From contig CM043963.1 in the NCBI GenBank assembly GCA_014529385.2, positions 64,595,469-64,659,468 of the forward strand: a stretch of 64,000 bases of DNA, read 5' to 3'. Each line of letters opens with the position of its first letter. Position 1 is the stretch's first letter. Origin of the DNA: Adiantum capillus-veneris (lineage: Eukaryota; Streptophyta; Polypodiopsida; Polypodiales; Pteridaceae). Shown here piece by piece: positions 24,001-35,339 of the stretch. The translations under genes and the position numbers were made by a program. The notes below the pieces were generated by a model. It had not been told where the DNA came from, ran no database searches, and saw only the letters and a program-made list of their open reading frames with translations.

Positions 24001-24993
24001 GCTAAGGATGGCAGTTGGCTGATCCTTATTTTGTATGTGGATGACATGTTGATTGCTGGCAAACACTTGGAAGAAATTTCAGCTTTGAAGTCAAAGATGG
24101 CAAAATCGTTTGACATGAAAGACATGGGTGAGGCAAGTCATATACTTGGTATGCGCATTGAGAGAGACAGATCAAAGAAGTTGATTTGGTTATCTCAAAC
24201 AGAGTATATTGACAAGGTTTTGCAACGTTTCAATATGGAGAAGGGAAAGGCATTGAGTGTTCCATTGCCACCAGATGTGAAACTTAGCAAACAAGATTGT
24301 CCTGTGTCTGAGGAAGAAAAGGCTGAAATGGATAAGATTCCATATGCGTCTGCAGTGGGTAGTTTGATGTATGCAATGATTGCTACACGTCCGGATATTG
24401 CATTTGCAGTGGGAGTGGTTATCAGATATATGTCAAATCCCGGCAAGAAACATTGGGAGGCAGTGAAAGGTATCATGAGATACTTAAAACATACAAAGAG
24501 TATGCGCATATGCTATGGTAGTCAGGATTTGAGTGTCAGAGGATACACTGACTCAGATTATGCAGGAGACTTGGATAAGAGGAGATCTACATCAGGCTAT
24601 GTCTTTACATTGGCTGGAGGTGCCATATCATGGCGATCTCGATTACAAGATTGCGTTACGCAGTCTACTACAGAAGCTGAGTATGTTGCAGCAAATGAGG
24701 CATGCAAAGAAGCTATTTGGCTTGGTAGATTGGTTGCAGACTTGGGAATCAATGCAGATATGCCAGAGCTAAATTGTGATAGTCAAAGTGCTATACAATT
24801 GGCAAAGAATCCAGTGTTCCATTCGAAGACTAAGCATATTGATGTGAAATATCACTTCATTAGGGAAGTACTTGAAGACAAGCAGATACAACTGCTGAAG
24901 ATCCACACCAAGGACAATCCTGCTGATCTACTCACAAAGGGACTTCCAGGAGAGGGCTTTGTGCATTGTCGTGAGTTATTGGGCATTGGATAG
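21027..24993 (+). pseudogene. Copia D gag-protease-integrase-RT-RNase H, nearly intact
   Basis: Met at 21027 (MASSQSETLYNIKKLDG) is preferred over the upstream Met at 20973 because related gag proteins start this way. Domains: UBN2 gag, knuckle CYHCGKKGHMKRDC, protease DSGASLHVSP, integrase HHCC (HRRLGHMSK, CEHCVYGK), core (HSDLCGPM, RADNGGEY, NGVAERMNR). RT has MDVKTAFLHG and YVDDMLIAG (about 24030). RNase H has YTDSDYAGDLD, STTEAEYVA and the DNPADLLTKG end. Two lesions only: TAG at 22071-22073 (probably from CAG), and a frameshift at a seven-A run (about 23481-23487) between integrase and RT. All catalytic residues appear present. Sequencing error at the A run is possible, so activity in the recent past is plausible. 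Confidence 0.93.
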
Positions 24994-25077
24994 ATGGCAG
25001 CCATGTAAATCTTTGTACATTTATGTTCATAGATTTACAGTTACTTAAAGTGCCACATTGGACTTTAAGTGGGAGGT

Positions 25078-25299
25078 TGTTGGGATTAAAGCCCAAGTGG
25101 CCTCTTATGCGGATATGGCCGGCCGCCCGCCTAACTCACTTACCTCTAACTCTTTGTATATACTAACTTATACTTTGTGAATACTAAGGAATTGGGAGAT
25201 AACCCTTCTAACAGTTCTCTGCGTACTACTGTACTGTGTAAGCTCACTGTGTGTGTGTGTGTGTGCGAGAGTCGACCCACGCTCCGCTCTGCGACTTCA
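25078..25299 (+). repeat. 3' LTR of copia D
   Basis: Follows the purine-rich tract AAGTGGGAGG (25067-25076 region) and matches the 5' LTR nearly exactly. Confidence 0.95.
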
Positions 25300-25304
25300 C
25301 TTAG

Positions 25305-26787
25305 TAAACCTGCAAGTTGGCACAAAGTACCAGCTCCAACCCCTATCAAACCAACTTTAGAGAAACAAGTAGACACGAAGGAGAGACTCACGACTGCCTC
25401 TGAGTCTATGGGAGAACCTATCATAGTGCCAAATACAGCAGATGGGACAAGTGATGATTTTCAACCTAAAACATTGGTAGAAATGGGTAAGGAATACAAT
25501 GGTCTAGATGACCTGTGGAAGCAAATCCGTGATCCCAACGAAGCTATCAGAGTGAGTTACCAAATGAATAGCACGAGAAAAGAGAAAAATGAGATCTTAC
25601 CTCCTATTGAAGAATTTGAGGCAAGATCACAAACGAACTTTGATATGCATTCACAAGGGGGAGACCAGGGATCAATTAGTTTGGGGCACAGCCAACCAGA
25701 CTTGCTAAAAACTCTACCCTCCTACTTAGGAGAGTATGAAGCCAAATCTGAGGTGAGAGAAATCCCATCTCAGAGACTTTATTCTAACAGAGTGATGTAT
25801 TCACAAGGGTTGATTGAGCTATTTTCCACCCCTGTGGCATGCACAATCACATTAGCCAAACTCCTGAGGTTACAGCCAAACATGTGGACCACCGTAGGCA
25901 AATGCTTAGAAAAATTTGGAGTAAAAGACCCCACCTCGAAGCTTCAAGAAGGGATCAGAGAATTGGACAAGCCTCAACTAAACACTAGGCCAGTACCTTT
26001 AAACAAGTTTGGAGAGTATTGCGAGGGAGAAGATGGAAACACCACGCTACCAGTAGAATTCCAAGGAGTAGTCTCCAAAGCTATTCTTGACAGTGGAGCA
26101 GGAGTCGCTATCGCCACCAAGGAAATCTGGAAAAAATGAGGAAAACCGGCTTTAAGAGCTACCAGAATGAAATTGCAACTAGCAGATGGGTTCATGGAAA
26201 AGCCTCTAGAACTCTTAGAAAAAGTAATTGTCACCTTGTGTGGAATCGAGTATGAGCATACATTTTCAATAGTCGATTTTGACAAAAAGAACAATTACGA
26301 GATCATCTTGGGAAGAACATTCATGAGACAATTAAAAATGGTTCAGGATTGGGGTTATGACCACATATACCTCAGACATGGCCAGACTACAACCAAAATA
26401 CACCTAAAAGACCACAGTTACAAAGATGTTAACCAGACACCAGTGGAAGAGTTTGATTCAGCTACATTGGCAGGGTCCAAACTCCCAGCATGGTTAGGGC
26501 AACAAAAAGAGATATGGATGTGTGGATTTTCACATTGTGGGAGCTTAAAAAGAGAGGAATGCATCTTAGAAAGAGCTATTGAAGACAAGGATTATATTCC
26601 GGAACCTTTTCCCAAAGATGCCTTAGAACCTCTGAAATGGGAACACATACTAGCAACATTGGATGTCTGTACCATTACAGACATCCCAACGACAAAATTT
26701 TGCGATAAGGACAACTATGATGTGCTACCCTATTACATGGTAAGCCTTATACCAGCAGGTGAAGAAATGCCAAATTGGATTAGTAGG
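25305..26787 (+). pseudogene. Element A gag end and protease, fused to integrase tail by deletion
   Basis: Resumes gag after copia D (KPASWHKVPAPTP) and runs into an aspartic protease: AILDSGAGVAIATKEIW (Asp at 26089-26091), LQLADG, then IVDFDKKNNYEIILGRTFM. A TGA at 26137 replaces the Trp codon TGG of B. At about 26755-26760 the frame passes directly from VSLIPA to GEEMPNWISR. In B these are separated by about 3.7 kb coding RT, RNase H and integrase. The sequence after the junction is the integrase C-terminal tail (KKYHLPLTQDMLQQIHQ). The junction shares only two or three bases with either parent. Confidence 0.9.
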
Positions 26788-28110
26788 TGTCAATTAAAAA
26801 AATATCATTTACCACTAACACAGGATATGCTTCAACAAATCCATCAAGAAAAACAACGGATGAAGGAGAAACAGAGGGTACGAGAAGAAGCTCAAGCAGA
26901 AGCAAAAGAACGCATTGCAAAAAGACGTCTTCTACGACAACAACAACAATGTGGATCACGGTTGCAAATAAATGCCATTCGACTAACGATGAAGACACAG
27001 TGGAGCCAATAATTGCAGTCAAAGTGGGTAGCAATCAAGTTGAATCGACGACATTGCTTGATTCTAGAGCTCAAGCAAATTTAATCTCTTACAGATTATA
27101 CAAACAGCTCAAGCCCAAAGGTCAACTACACCCTACTCCACAAGTGCTAGAAAGCAGTACATCACATTCGTTGAAAACATTGGGTTGGATTATATTGCAT
27201 GTCCAAGTACATCAATATATTTACCCACACAAGTTTTATGCGGTTGAGGATGAAAGCACACAACACCCCATGTTGTTGGGACAACCTTGGCAAAAAGAGT
27301 ATAATGTGCAGATAGATTGGAATGCGGATGCAATCAAAATTCAACATACACAAGAACAACAGGTGGTAGCCTTTGTTCAGCAACCCTGAAAGAATCAGCT
27401 GGCAGCAATGCAATCACAGGATAAAGAACCAAAAGAATGGGTGCCACTAAAGAACAACACGATTCCCATGGCGAACAAACAGGGACCTGCCAATGTTCAC
27501 TACAAACATCCAACCAAACAGACCGCAGTGCCAAGATCACGGTTAGCAACACGCGACAAACAAGTATGGGTGTGGAAGGATAGAGGTGACATGGCAGACA
27601 AACCAAAATACAACAGAAGAAGTCAACAGAAGCAGAAAGTTCAACCAAAAGCCAAGGGAATAAAACACATATGGATCCCAAAGAGAATGCTAAGTAACAA
27701 TTTAAATGCGACTAGCATTTGGATCCCGAAACCAAAGCAACCAGAACTCCCTTCAGTATAAGCAACATCGGAAGGCAGACAAACACTACATATGAAACCG
27801 GCAAACCGATCTATGTGGGTGTCAATCAGAAACAAAACAGTGACAACCGTGGAAGTAGCAATAAACCTATACAAACCTCCAAAGCAAAGCTACAAATGGA
27901 AAGAAAAAGAGACAAAGACTATGTCCAATTCCGACACGACAATTCTCTCCAAGGAGACAACCATAGCCATATCGACTTTAGCCGGAAACCAAGCGACTTT
28001 TGCAAGAAAAACGATCAAAGAGAGAGCGGTAGAGTTACAACTTTTACTTGCAAAGAAAATCCGCCAACCAAATCAACAACAAACAGGAAACCTCGACGTC
28101 GATTGCCCAT
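26788..28110 (+). pseudogene. Element A second retropepsin-like domain and W-repeat basic tail
   Basis: After a basic linker (KEKQRVREEAQ, KERIAKRRLL) comes a retropepsin-like fold: PIIAVKVGSNQVESTTLLDS, then RAQANLISYRLYKQL, then HPMLLGQPWQKEYNVQIDW. The catalytic triad reads Asp-Ser-Arg (27060-27068) instead of Asp-Ser-Gly. The LGQPW..YN..IDW end is intact here, whereas B has lost about 15 residues of it. Downstream is a lysine-rich tail with repeated tryptophan motifs (QVWVWK, HIWIPK, SIWIPK, MWVSI) spread over two or three frames by indels. Whether the domain cleaved anything is unknown. Confidence 0.75.
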
Positions 28111-28466
28111 AAGCATCTTGCTTATACCCTCTTCTTGCCCAGCATTGATTTTTCCATGCATTGACCGAGTATGCACTATATAGGGCCACATTACACGGCC
28201 AATCATTAGCACAATTTTTTAACCCATGCACAGCACATACTCCGACGATACCTTGTCGTCCGGGAGGACTCCGGCTAGGAGGAGGGAGGCATTCTCATGC
28301 GGACCCAATGGAAAAAAGAGCAAAAAAAGGCATGTTTTTCGACTATTTAAGAGGGTTGTCGTTTGATTGTGAATTTTTTTGGACTAACCCAAGTACATAT
28401 TCCCTTATACAGCATGAATATACAAGTACATGGGGCCAAACGCCAAATCAAGCCCCTAGGTGTGTG

Positions 28467-28476
28467 TATATAAGTA
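28467..28476 (+). promoter_or_regulatory. Conserved internal TATA box (A)
   Basis: TATATAAGTA preceded by TAGGTGTGTG. The same block occurs in B at 53997, within one of the better conserved parts of this tract. Confidence 0.45.
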
Positions 28477-29885
28477 AAAATAGCTATTTTTCGGGCAAAA
28501 TATTCGTAAAACAGAGAAATCCGACCATAAGAAAATGCATGTGAGTGTATATAGTGTTTTACGGTGATGTTTTTGAGTTATTATGATTTTTGAGGATTTT
28601 TTGGGTTTAATTTGCTATTTTCTTTTTAATTTTACTAATTTTCAAGAGAAAAACTTCAAAAATACAAAAATCAGGTGAAAAATGGTCGTAATGAAAACAA
28701 AATATGGGGATAATCATTGACTATAAGACAACCTATGGTACAATGGGGGTGCAAGTATGTGAACGGAGCGGAACGCTTGTTTTGGCCAGATTTTAACCGA
28801 AACGTCAAATTTCTTCGAAACTGGGCAAATGGAGTCCAAATCAAGAAATTTTTGAGCCTAAACCACATCTTGCAAGAAGTTGGGAGCACATGTCAAATTT
28901 CATGGAAAGTGGTTCGGGGACCCCCATTATAAGATTTTTTCACTTCATTTTAAGCTCATTTCTACTATTGCCTTTTGAGAGAGAGCTCTTGCCACCTAGA
29001 GCGAACGGGACTTGCAGCAGCTTCTACGACGCGCACGACCACCCGACAGGCTCCAACATGAGAGGTAGGCTCACCACCTTGAGCTTTTCACGCATGTTTG
29101 TTGTTTTGTCGTGAAAACTAGCGTAGGGTTCACACGGGAAGAGAGCAGTAGAGACCTACAGGTAGCAGTGGCCACCTAACGGCTAACCCAAAAGCAATGA
29201 GACTTCATTGGAAGCTTACCCTAGCATAGGAGACCACTCTTGGATGCCCAAAGGCGGTAGAAAACCCTCGAGAAAAACCATAATTTCTAGAGCCCTGCAA
29301 GAGGCCACCAAATGGTAAATCGGTGGAAAGGCGCGCAAATGCTACCAAAACTCATGGGTAGGAGCATCTCGACATACTCGACAAGTCTATATAGCCCACA
29401 TGGCCATAAGATAACCCGAAGTAGCACTAAACTTCAGAAATGGCATCAGACACACAAAGCGTCACATAGCTCTCGCGGCCAAACCGCATGTCCGTTTCTC
29501 ACCAAACTTCACGAGCGGCTTTCCTAGACCATCAACAACCAAGTCCTATGGTGGTAGACCACCATAAGTCATCGACGACATGTAAACGCAACTACGGGTG
29601 CCTCCAGAGTGACAAATTGCCAAACCGAGCTGCGGTGAAGCCAAAGTCAACAAAAACCATATAGCAAGGATTCCCAAGGGACCGTGAAGCTATAGAGACC
29701 AACATCAAGAAATTTCATTCGTTGAAAAGCACTCCAAAAGTCAGAAAATGGCTCGGAGGCTCTGAAATCCACACAGGGAGTTTCTTGCTATCAATTTGAC
29801 TTTTTTTGTTGAAATAATGCTTAAAAGGGACTCATGGGGGCTCAGGGCAGGCACCAGTAGCACTCACCATATAATTTTCATCACG

Positions 29886-29909
29886 AGACATCCTACGCGT
29901 AGGATGTCT
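29886..29909. repeat. 24-bp palindrome, perfect (A, before ORF3)
   Basis: AGACATCCTACG plus CGTAGGATGTCT, about 500 bases before ORF3. Confidence 0.9.
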
Positions 29910-30170
29910 CAAGGCTAAATCTGGGCACCAACCCCAACATCTCTCAGCACACACTGTTTCTGAATAGCTTGTACATGCTAGCCACCAAGGTTCATCACAT
30001 TTGGACAAAAATTGACCTCATGTGCATCAAAAAACGCAAAGTTAGGGCATAGAGGCAATAATGGGACATAGACCTACCAAAACTTGTCCAAACCACATTA
30101 AACTTGCACAATATACTCATGAGCACATTGCCAAGCTATCTATGTGGTCATATGTGAAAAATGATGAAAT

Positions 30171-30194
30171 AGACATCTTACGCGTAGGATGTCT
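30171..30194. repeat. 24-bp palindrome, one mismatch (A, before ORF3)
   Basis: AGACATCTTACG plus CGTAGGATGTCT, about 200 bases before ORF3. B matches at 55700. Confidence 0.88.
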
Positions 30195-30395
30195 AAATGA
30201 CATTTTTGGCCCCAGCTTGCATTTTTGAGTTCCAGATCTCTCTATGATACCTTCATGAGCCCATGTATCAAGTTTCAAGCCATTCTCATCACATTTGGCC
30301 CCCAACACCTCCAAGATACACTTTTTGAGCCTAAAAACACTACACATGCTCTTATCAACACCAATGTTTGTCCAAATCAAAATCCAAGAGCAAGG

Positions 30396-33178
30396 CCATG
30401 TTCCACATGCCAAGAGCTACCCACAGAACCAACTCCAAGTCATTTTGATGCTTACATCCATGACAACCTGGTGAAGATGGGCATCAAAAATCCCACCTAC
30501 ATTGTACCTGGTGAGCTGATCACAAAAGTGGTCTACTTGGAGCACTACACGCCAAGGGAAACTGGCCTGAACCTCTCTCACAGAATGATTGGCTAAATCT
30601 GAAAGAAGATAAAGAAGAAGAACCACCCAGAGCACCCAGATTAGCCACACGTTTGAAGCGCCGGTTAGAGACCGTGCTAGAAGAGCTGCTAGAGTCGAAG
30701 AAAGGAAAGAAAGAAAGTCTACAAGTGCCAATCAAAGAGACCAAGTCACAAAAAGCGGCGCGGCTCAAAAGACTGATGGAAAGCTTCAGAGCCGAAAGAG
30801 CACTCAAGGGAGATTTAAGAAAGCTGTGGAAGACATCCCTAGAAGCCATGTCGGGATCATCTCGAAGGGTGCACTAAGATCGGTTTGAAGACTACATCAA
30901 AAACTTTGAGAATTTAGATGCTACGATAGAAAATATCCCGAATGTCCCTTTTACAGAAGAAGAAGTGCAGGAAGTCCAATAAAGAGAGAGAAAGACCAAG
31001 GTGGATCGGGATTTCAAGATGAAGCCACCGAATCCACCATCAAGCCCAAAATCCAGCCCACCGCCATCACCACCTCCCGTTAGCCCTCCACAAACCCAAC
31101 AAAAGGAGGAGTTGGACACATCTGATGATCAAGAAGACTCCAAGCAAGACAAGACCAAAGGGGAAGAGCAGAAAGAAGAAGCTAAGCCCAAAGATGAGCA
31201 GCCAGAGACAGAGGAAAGAAATTTTAGCACATTTCTAGATCTACTAGGTGCAGGGTACTCTCGAGAAGAGGTAGCTACAGTAGCCTTTGAGTTAACAAGC
31301 ACAATTCCCACGCAACAAATGCAGAGCCTTCGGTTAGTAGAACTGAAAGAGATGGCCACCGATACGGTGGACCTACAACCACCTACCAATGATTGGGATG
31401 TGGTGATGTAAAAGCTAATCGGGCTCAGGGCAAGATCAATGGCCACAGAAAGTGAGATTGATAATCTCAAAACCAATGAAGTTCAGATCAAGGCTGAAGT
31501 CGACTCACTACAAAAACAAGGCCAAGAGCATATAGAGAAACAAACAGAGTTGCAAGCTAGTTTGGATGCGGCATTACCAAGATGCCAAGAGATGGAACGA
31601 CAAAATCAGGCATCAAAAAACAAGCTTCAAAGAGCTGAAGAAGAATACAAGAAAATCAGCAAGTCATTGATAGATGCAGAGAGAGAAAGGGACAACCTGA
31701 CTCTACAACTTGCTGAAGAGTCCAAAGAAGTGGAAACCCTGAATAATGCCAAAGAAAAGGCAGAGATAGAGCATGAAGCGAGCCAAGATGAAGTGATCGA
31801 GCTGAAAGATCATATTAAAGTCAAAGATCAAACCATCCAAAGGCTGAGGGAATCTCCTACTAGAGTCAGAGCTACTAGTTCGACTGGCACGACCTCAGAG
31901 ACTGAGCTATATGAAGAACAAATGAAGGAGCTTCAAAAGGAGTGGACATTAGAGAAAAGACAAAGGCTGATGTTGGCCGAGGGATCTATGGTAATGCAAA
32001 ACCGCCTAGAAGAAGAAAATCAGGCCATGAAGAATGAGCTAGAAGCCATCAAGAGAAATCTCAAGGAGGCGGAGAAAATAAATGCAGATTGAAACGACCT
32101 CCTAGTAAACATGGGAGAGCAAGCGGAAGTGGAAAAGAAGACACTTCAGAAGCAGATAAAAGAGTTGAAACAGAAGAGCAGTAGTTTAGCACCGGGCCAG
32201 CCACAATGGAGGGGATTGACATAGAGAATGTGTCAGATCCAGTGGGACACCATCATGCAAGAGGAAATCCTTGTGGGACCCTCACAAGAGCCCCAGGATC
32301 TGACACAAGAATAGGAAGAAAAGCTGCAGAAGGCCATAGAAGCAGCAGTAAAAGACACAGCCAGAGAAGCATTGGAGTGGGAGTAGAGGGTGTTTAAATC
32401 GATGACTATTCAGAAGATAGATGCCAGTAACCTTCGACGTGAATGGCTACAGCCTTCTCTCCCATATCCTCTGCTAAAGTACGAAGCTTCTACTATCAAC
32501 TAACGAATAAAAGATGAGCCAACAGTGCCAATGTACAAAGAAGATATTTGCAAACCTGAAGGGGTCAAGCTGATAGTTGATTCTCAGCCCAGGTGAAGAA
32601 AGGCATGGCTCACAAAATATCCTCAATATTTAATCCATCTGGTAGAGGCACCTAAAGTGATCAGAGATAACCTCAGTTTCTGTCCTCTACCAAGGATAAG
32701 GACATGGAAGGCCCACGAGCTGTTGCAGAAAAGCCAACCCACTTGGCTAAATTACCCGAAGCTGCCAGGCTTGAAGGCAGGCGACAGAATAAGTGAGCAA
32801 TACATGGTGAAAACCCTAACGGGCGCCATCAAATTGTTCACTGGCTCGCCTGACCCATCTTGCATCATGATGAGAAAGATATGTAAAACCCTTTTGGCAG
32901 TCTTTGAAACCTTCAAACCATCCCAGGCGACAGACAATATCTTTTTCTTTCAAGATACATACAGATGTGCATACGATCTGTCTAGTCAGCCTTCTCACGA
33001 GGTGATACATGCATTATATCAAAGGATTATGTTTTTGCCTTCTTATCACCTCCAGGCCTTTGAAGAAGCCTTCTACACCGACTTCTTCACAATCAGCACA
33101 TATATATTTGGCCCGACGCTACTGGCTCAGCATGCGAGATATGAGTCCCTTCTCAAGATGAGAGAAAGCCTACACTGA
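30396..33178 (+). pseudogene. Element A ORF3: proline-rich, coiled-coil protein of unknown role
   Basis: The N-terminal part is FDAYIHDNLVKMGIKNPTY and VPGELITKVVYLEHYTPRE (30440-30570), which B lacks. Then come a basic/charged block (KSQKAARLKRLMESFRAERA), a proline-rich stretch (SSPPPSPPPVSPP, about 31050-31095) and an acidic segment. A long coiled coil follows (about 31440-32190), then a conserved C-terminal region (WLQPSLPYPLLKYE, FCPLPRIRTWKA, FETFKPSQ, FFFQDTYRCAYDL, QRIMFLPSYHLQ, ESLLKMRE). Stops and shifts are numerous (for example near 30586, 30876, 30980, 31409, 32090, 32311, 32503). No signal peptide or membrane segment is evident, so an envelope is unlikely. I do not recognise the family. 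Confidence 0.75.
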
Positions 33179-33216
33179 AGAAGCAGCTCAACTGCCATGT
33201 CGGGGACGACATAAAC

Positions 33217-33230
33217 AAGGAGGGGGGGAG
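33217..33230 (+). other. Polypurine tract of element A
   Basis: AAGGAGGGGGGGAG immediately before the 3' LTR. The same tract precedes the B LTR. Confidence 0.9.
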
Positions 33231-34144
33231 TGTTAGCATCTGGACACACCCTACGGAGCTCAGCGGAATATTATTTTTTGTAACTATTCTTTGAGAAAAA
33301 TCGACATTTCACCTTTGTAAATATTGGGGCTTACAGAAACTATCAGATTGTATTCCATTTTTGACATTTAGATTGAGTAGATGGTTAAATTGGAACATTA
33401 GGGTTTGAGATTGTAAGGTATTTATACCACTTTTGACCTTAATGAAAAAAACCTTTGTCATTTTTAAAAAGAATTCTATCTATGAGTGAGTGTACAGTGT
33501 ACGGGCGAGAGTGAGAGTTTCATATTGACACTACGCGCACACCGATGGTCGGAATCTAGTGTGGAGAAGTGCAACGTGTTGCCCCCAACGAGAGCTACGC
33601 ACCGATACCTACATTGCGGGTGTACGGTCTGGTTTTGCGAGCTCGACCTACGAGCTTCATCTGGTGATTCGTTGAGCATACGTTATCCGTTTTTGCATTA
33701 TAGCATATCCACGCGTTCGCATCAAGTAGAGCTATACATTAGACACTTTAGTTTTCGGAAACGACGACCTGCAGATTTCGGCCAGACATCCTACGTGATT
33801 TTGCACCAGGTGTTTAGGGTTGGGATTTTGGTTCACGGACATTGGGGAGAGTGACCTATTGGGGTCGTAGGGTCTCCTTCAAGTTCTGTGGCGTTTCGAG
33901 AACGTTTGATGGGTATTTGGCTCTTGGAAGCGTTGTAGGAAATCTCCTATTAAGCACTCTTGAAGGCTGTAGCTTAGACATTGGGTAGAGACCTCTGTAG
34001 GAACTATTCGAGAGTTTGTCGAGTGTAGATTGACACCCTATGCTTGCTTTCACGTGCCTGGGGGTCGAGCTTCGTCCTTAGCTGGAAAATCTTGTTAGGT
34101 GAGTTCTCGCTGTGTTGACGTCCGTCGCGGCGTATCCACCAACA
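33231..34144 (+). repeat. 3' LTR of element A
   Basis: Starts TGTTAGCATCTGG and ends ATCCACCAACA. It is followed by the target duplication ACAAA. Confidence 0.95.
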
Positions 34145-34690
34145 ACAAATTTAAATAGTATGCATGCTTAGAATCATGTTTGTGATGACGACGTCTCTCA
34201 AACACCAAGTAGAATTTGTCACTCTACTTTGGGATAATGAAATGGACTCAAAAGCAGACATGCTTGCAGCAGCTATGTCTCCCAAGCACCAAATGGATCA
34301 GTCATCCATCTTGGAAAGATGTCGTAGCGTAAAAAGGGATCCTCTGCCCGCTAAGTAAGATTGACTAATGACTAAGGATTTAACTTTTCTACCTCATAGT
34401 CGAGGACGACTATGATTTCAAGAGAGAGGTAATGTCATAAAATCTTATCTAACCAACCCAAATGATTTTCTCATATAAAACTGATCACTTAATGTGGGAG
34501 AATAAATGGGAACAAGGGTTAAGACATAGACATGTGCTTATAGATCTATCTCAACATGAATTAGGAGGGACTTCTAAGAAATTCTATTTCTCTCTCTAGA
34601 AAATGTTCTTAAAATGTACTTGCACTTGTTGCGTACTTCCAAAAGGACAACTAGACACTCTCAAAAGTGAACCTAACTTTTCAAAAATCC
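34145..34690 (+). pseudogene. Chromovirus 3' end and start of its 3' LTR
   Basis: Continues the gypsy remnant split by element A. A segment resembling a 3' terminal region (GTCGAGGACGACTATGATTT, about 34399) and purine tract (AAGAGAGAGG, 34420-34429) precede a TG start at 34433 (TGTCATAAAATC). Such a 'cgaggacgac...' phrase before the polypurine tract is common at the ends of plant chromoviruses. The right border of this LTR could not be found; it is interrupted at about 34691. Confidence 0.55.
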
Positions 34691-35339
34691 TTGAAAACGG
34701 TCAATTGTTCATTCAATGCGTGTGTCGTTTTCATGAAGTACACAACGCTCATTCAATATAGCTTTCGTCATCATTGAAATTAAAAAAATCACAAAATTAT
34801 CAGTTGGCGTTAAAATTTAAAGTTTTTGACACCGCCAATGCGTCCAAAATGACCAAAAACTTAAAAAACGTCTATCCAAAATAACCAGAGAGGGAGAAAT
34901 TATCAAAATATCGCTAAAAAGAAGATTTTTCCTCACGGCGCACGCACGGGGGGGGGGGGGGGGGGGCATCCGGAAAATTCCAAATGACACGTCGTGTGCT
35001 GTGAGGTTAAAAATCAAAAAGCTGGATCACGATGCGCAGAGGCTCATCTACAAATCTCCAGATGGTCCCGCGTACGCCATGATTCAAAATCCCCTTTTTA
35101 GGGTTTTTTTGGCGATTTCTCCCTCTCTCTTTGTGTCAGATTGAGGCAAGTAGATAGGCATCTTTTAGGTTTTTACACGTTGCGAACGCATTGGCAGTGT
35201 CAAAAGCTTCAAATACTAACACCAATTGACACTTTTATGATTTTTTAAAATTTCAATGATGACGAAAGTCATATTAAATGAGCATTGTCTACCTCATGAA
35301 AAAGACATTCACATTAAATGAAAAGGGGACCGTTTTCAA
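34691..35339. mobile_element. Inverted-repeat (foldback/MITE-like) element with a G19 tract
   Basis: The left arm (34691 to about 34845) starts TTGAAAACGGTC. The right arm (about 35180-35339) is its diverged reverse complement, ending GACCGTTTTCAA. Shared inner words include TTTCGTCATCATTGAAAT and GCCAATGCGT. Between them is an approximately 330-bp core with a run of 19 G (34948-34966). There is no transposase and no clear target duplication. A MULE-type or foldback element is possible. Confidence 0.65.

Larger units (their letters stand above)
19737..25299 (+). mobile_element. Ty1/copia element D, young, nested in element A gag
   Basis: LTRs 19737-19958 and 25078-25299 (222 bp each) differ by about one substitution plus a small change in a GT run. 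The flanking duplication CTTAG (19732-19736 and 25300-25304) is exact. Removing it rejoins gag of element A, as seen intact in B near 47205. It encodes a nearly complete gag-pol with only one stop and one frameshift, so it is the most recent insertion in the window. Confidence 0.96.
28111..30395 (+). other. Element A long noncoding tract before ORF3
   Basis: No supported coding region. It is alignable to B 53620-55725, including the phrase GGGAGGACTCCGGCTAGG (about 28262), a conserved TATA box, and palindromes at 29886 and 30171. Its position between pol and ORF3 suggests a promoter and leader for ORF3, or an intron; neither is shown. Confidence 0.6.
8633..34144 (+). mobile_element. Giant Ty3/gypsy element A, nested with two copia elements
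   Basis: Bounded by LTRs 8633-9545 and 33231-34144 and flanked by an identical five-base duplication ACAAA (8628-8632 and 34145-34149). Without copia C and copia D the element is about 14.8 kb. Order: LTR, tRNA-Asp-type primer site, long leader, gag, protease, then a junction that removes RT, RNase H and nearly all of integrase, then a second retropepsin-like domain, a long noncoding tract, ORF3, polypurine tract and LTR. Compared with element B it is a domain-deleted relative. It could only move with enzymes from elsewhere. The primer site and the RT type of B suggest the Tat/Athila branch. Confidence 0.93.

Noticed and set aside
30396-33178. ORF3 as a retroviral-type envelope gene
   Set aside because: No signal peptide, membrane helix or furin-like site; the body is proline-rich and coiled coil.
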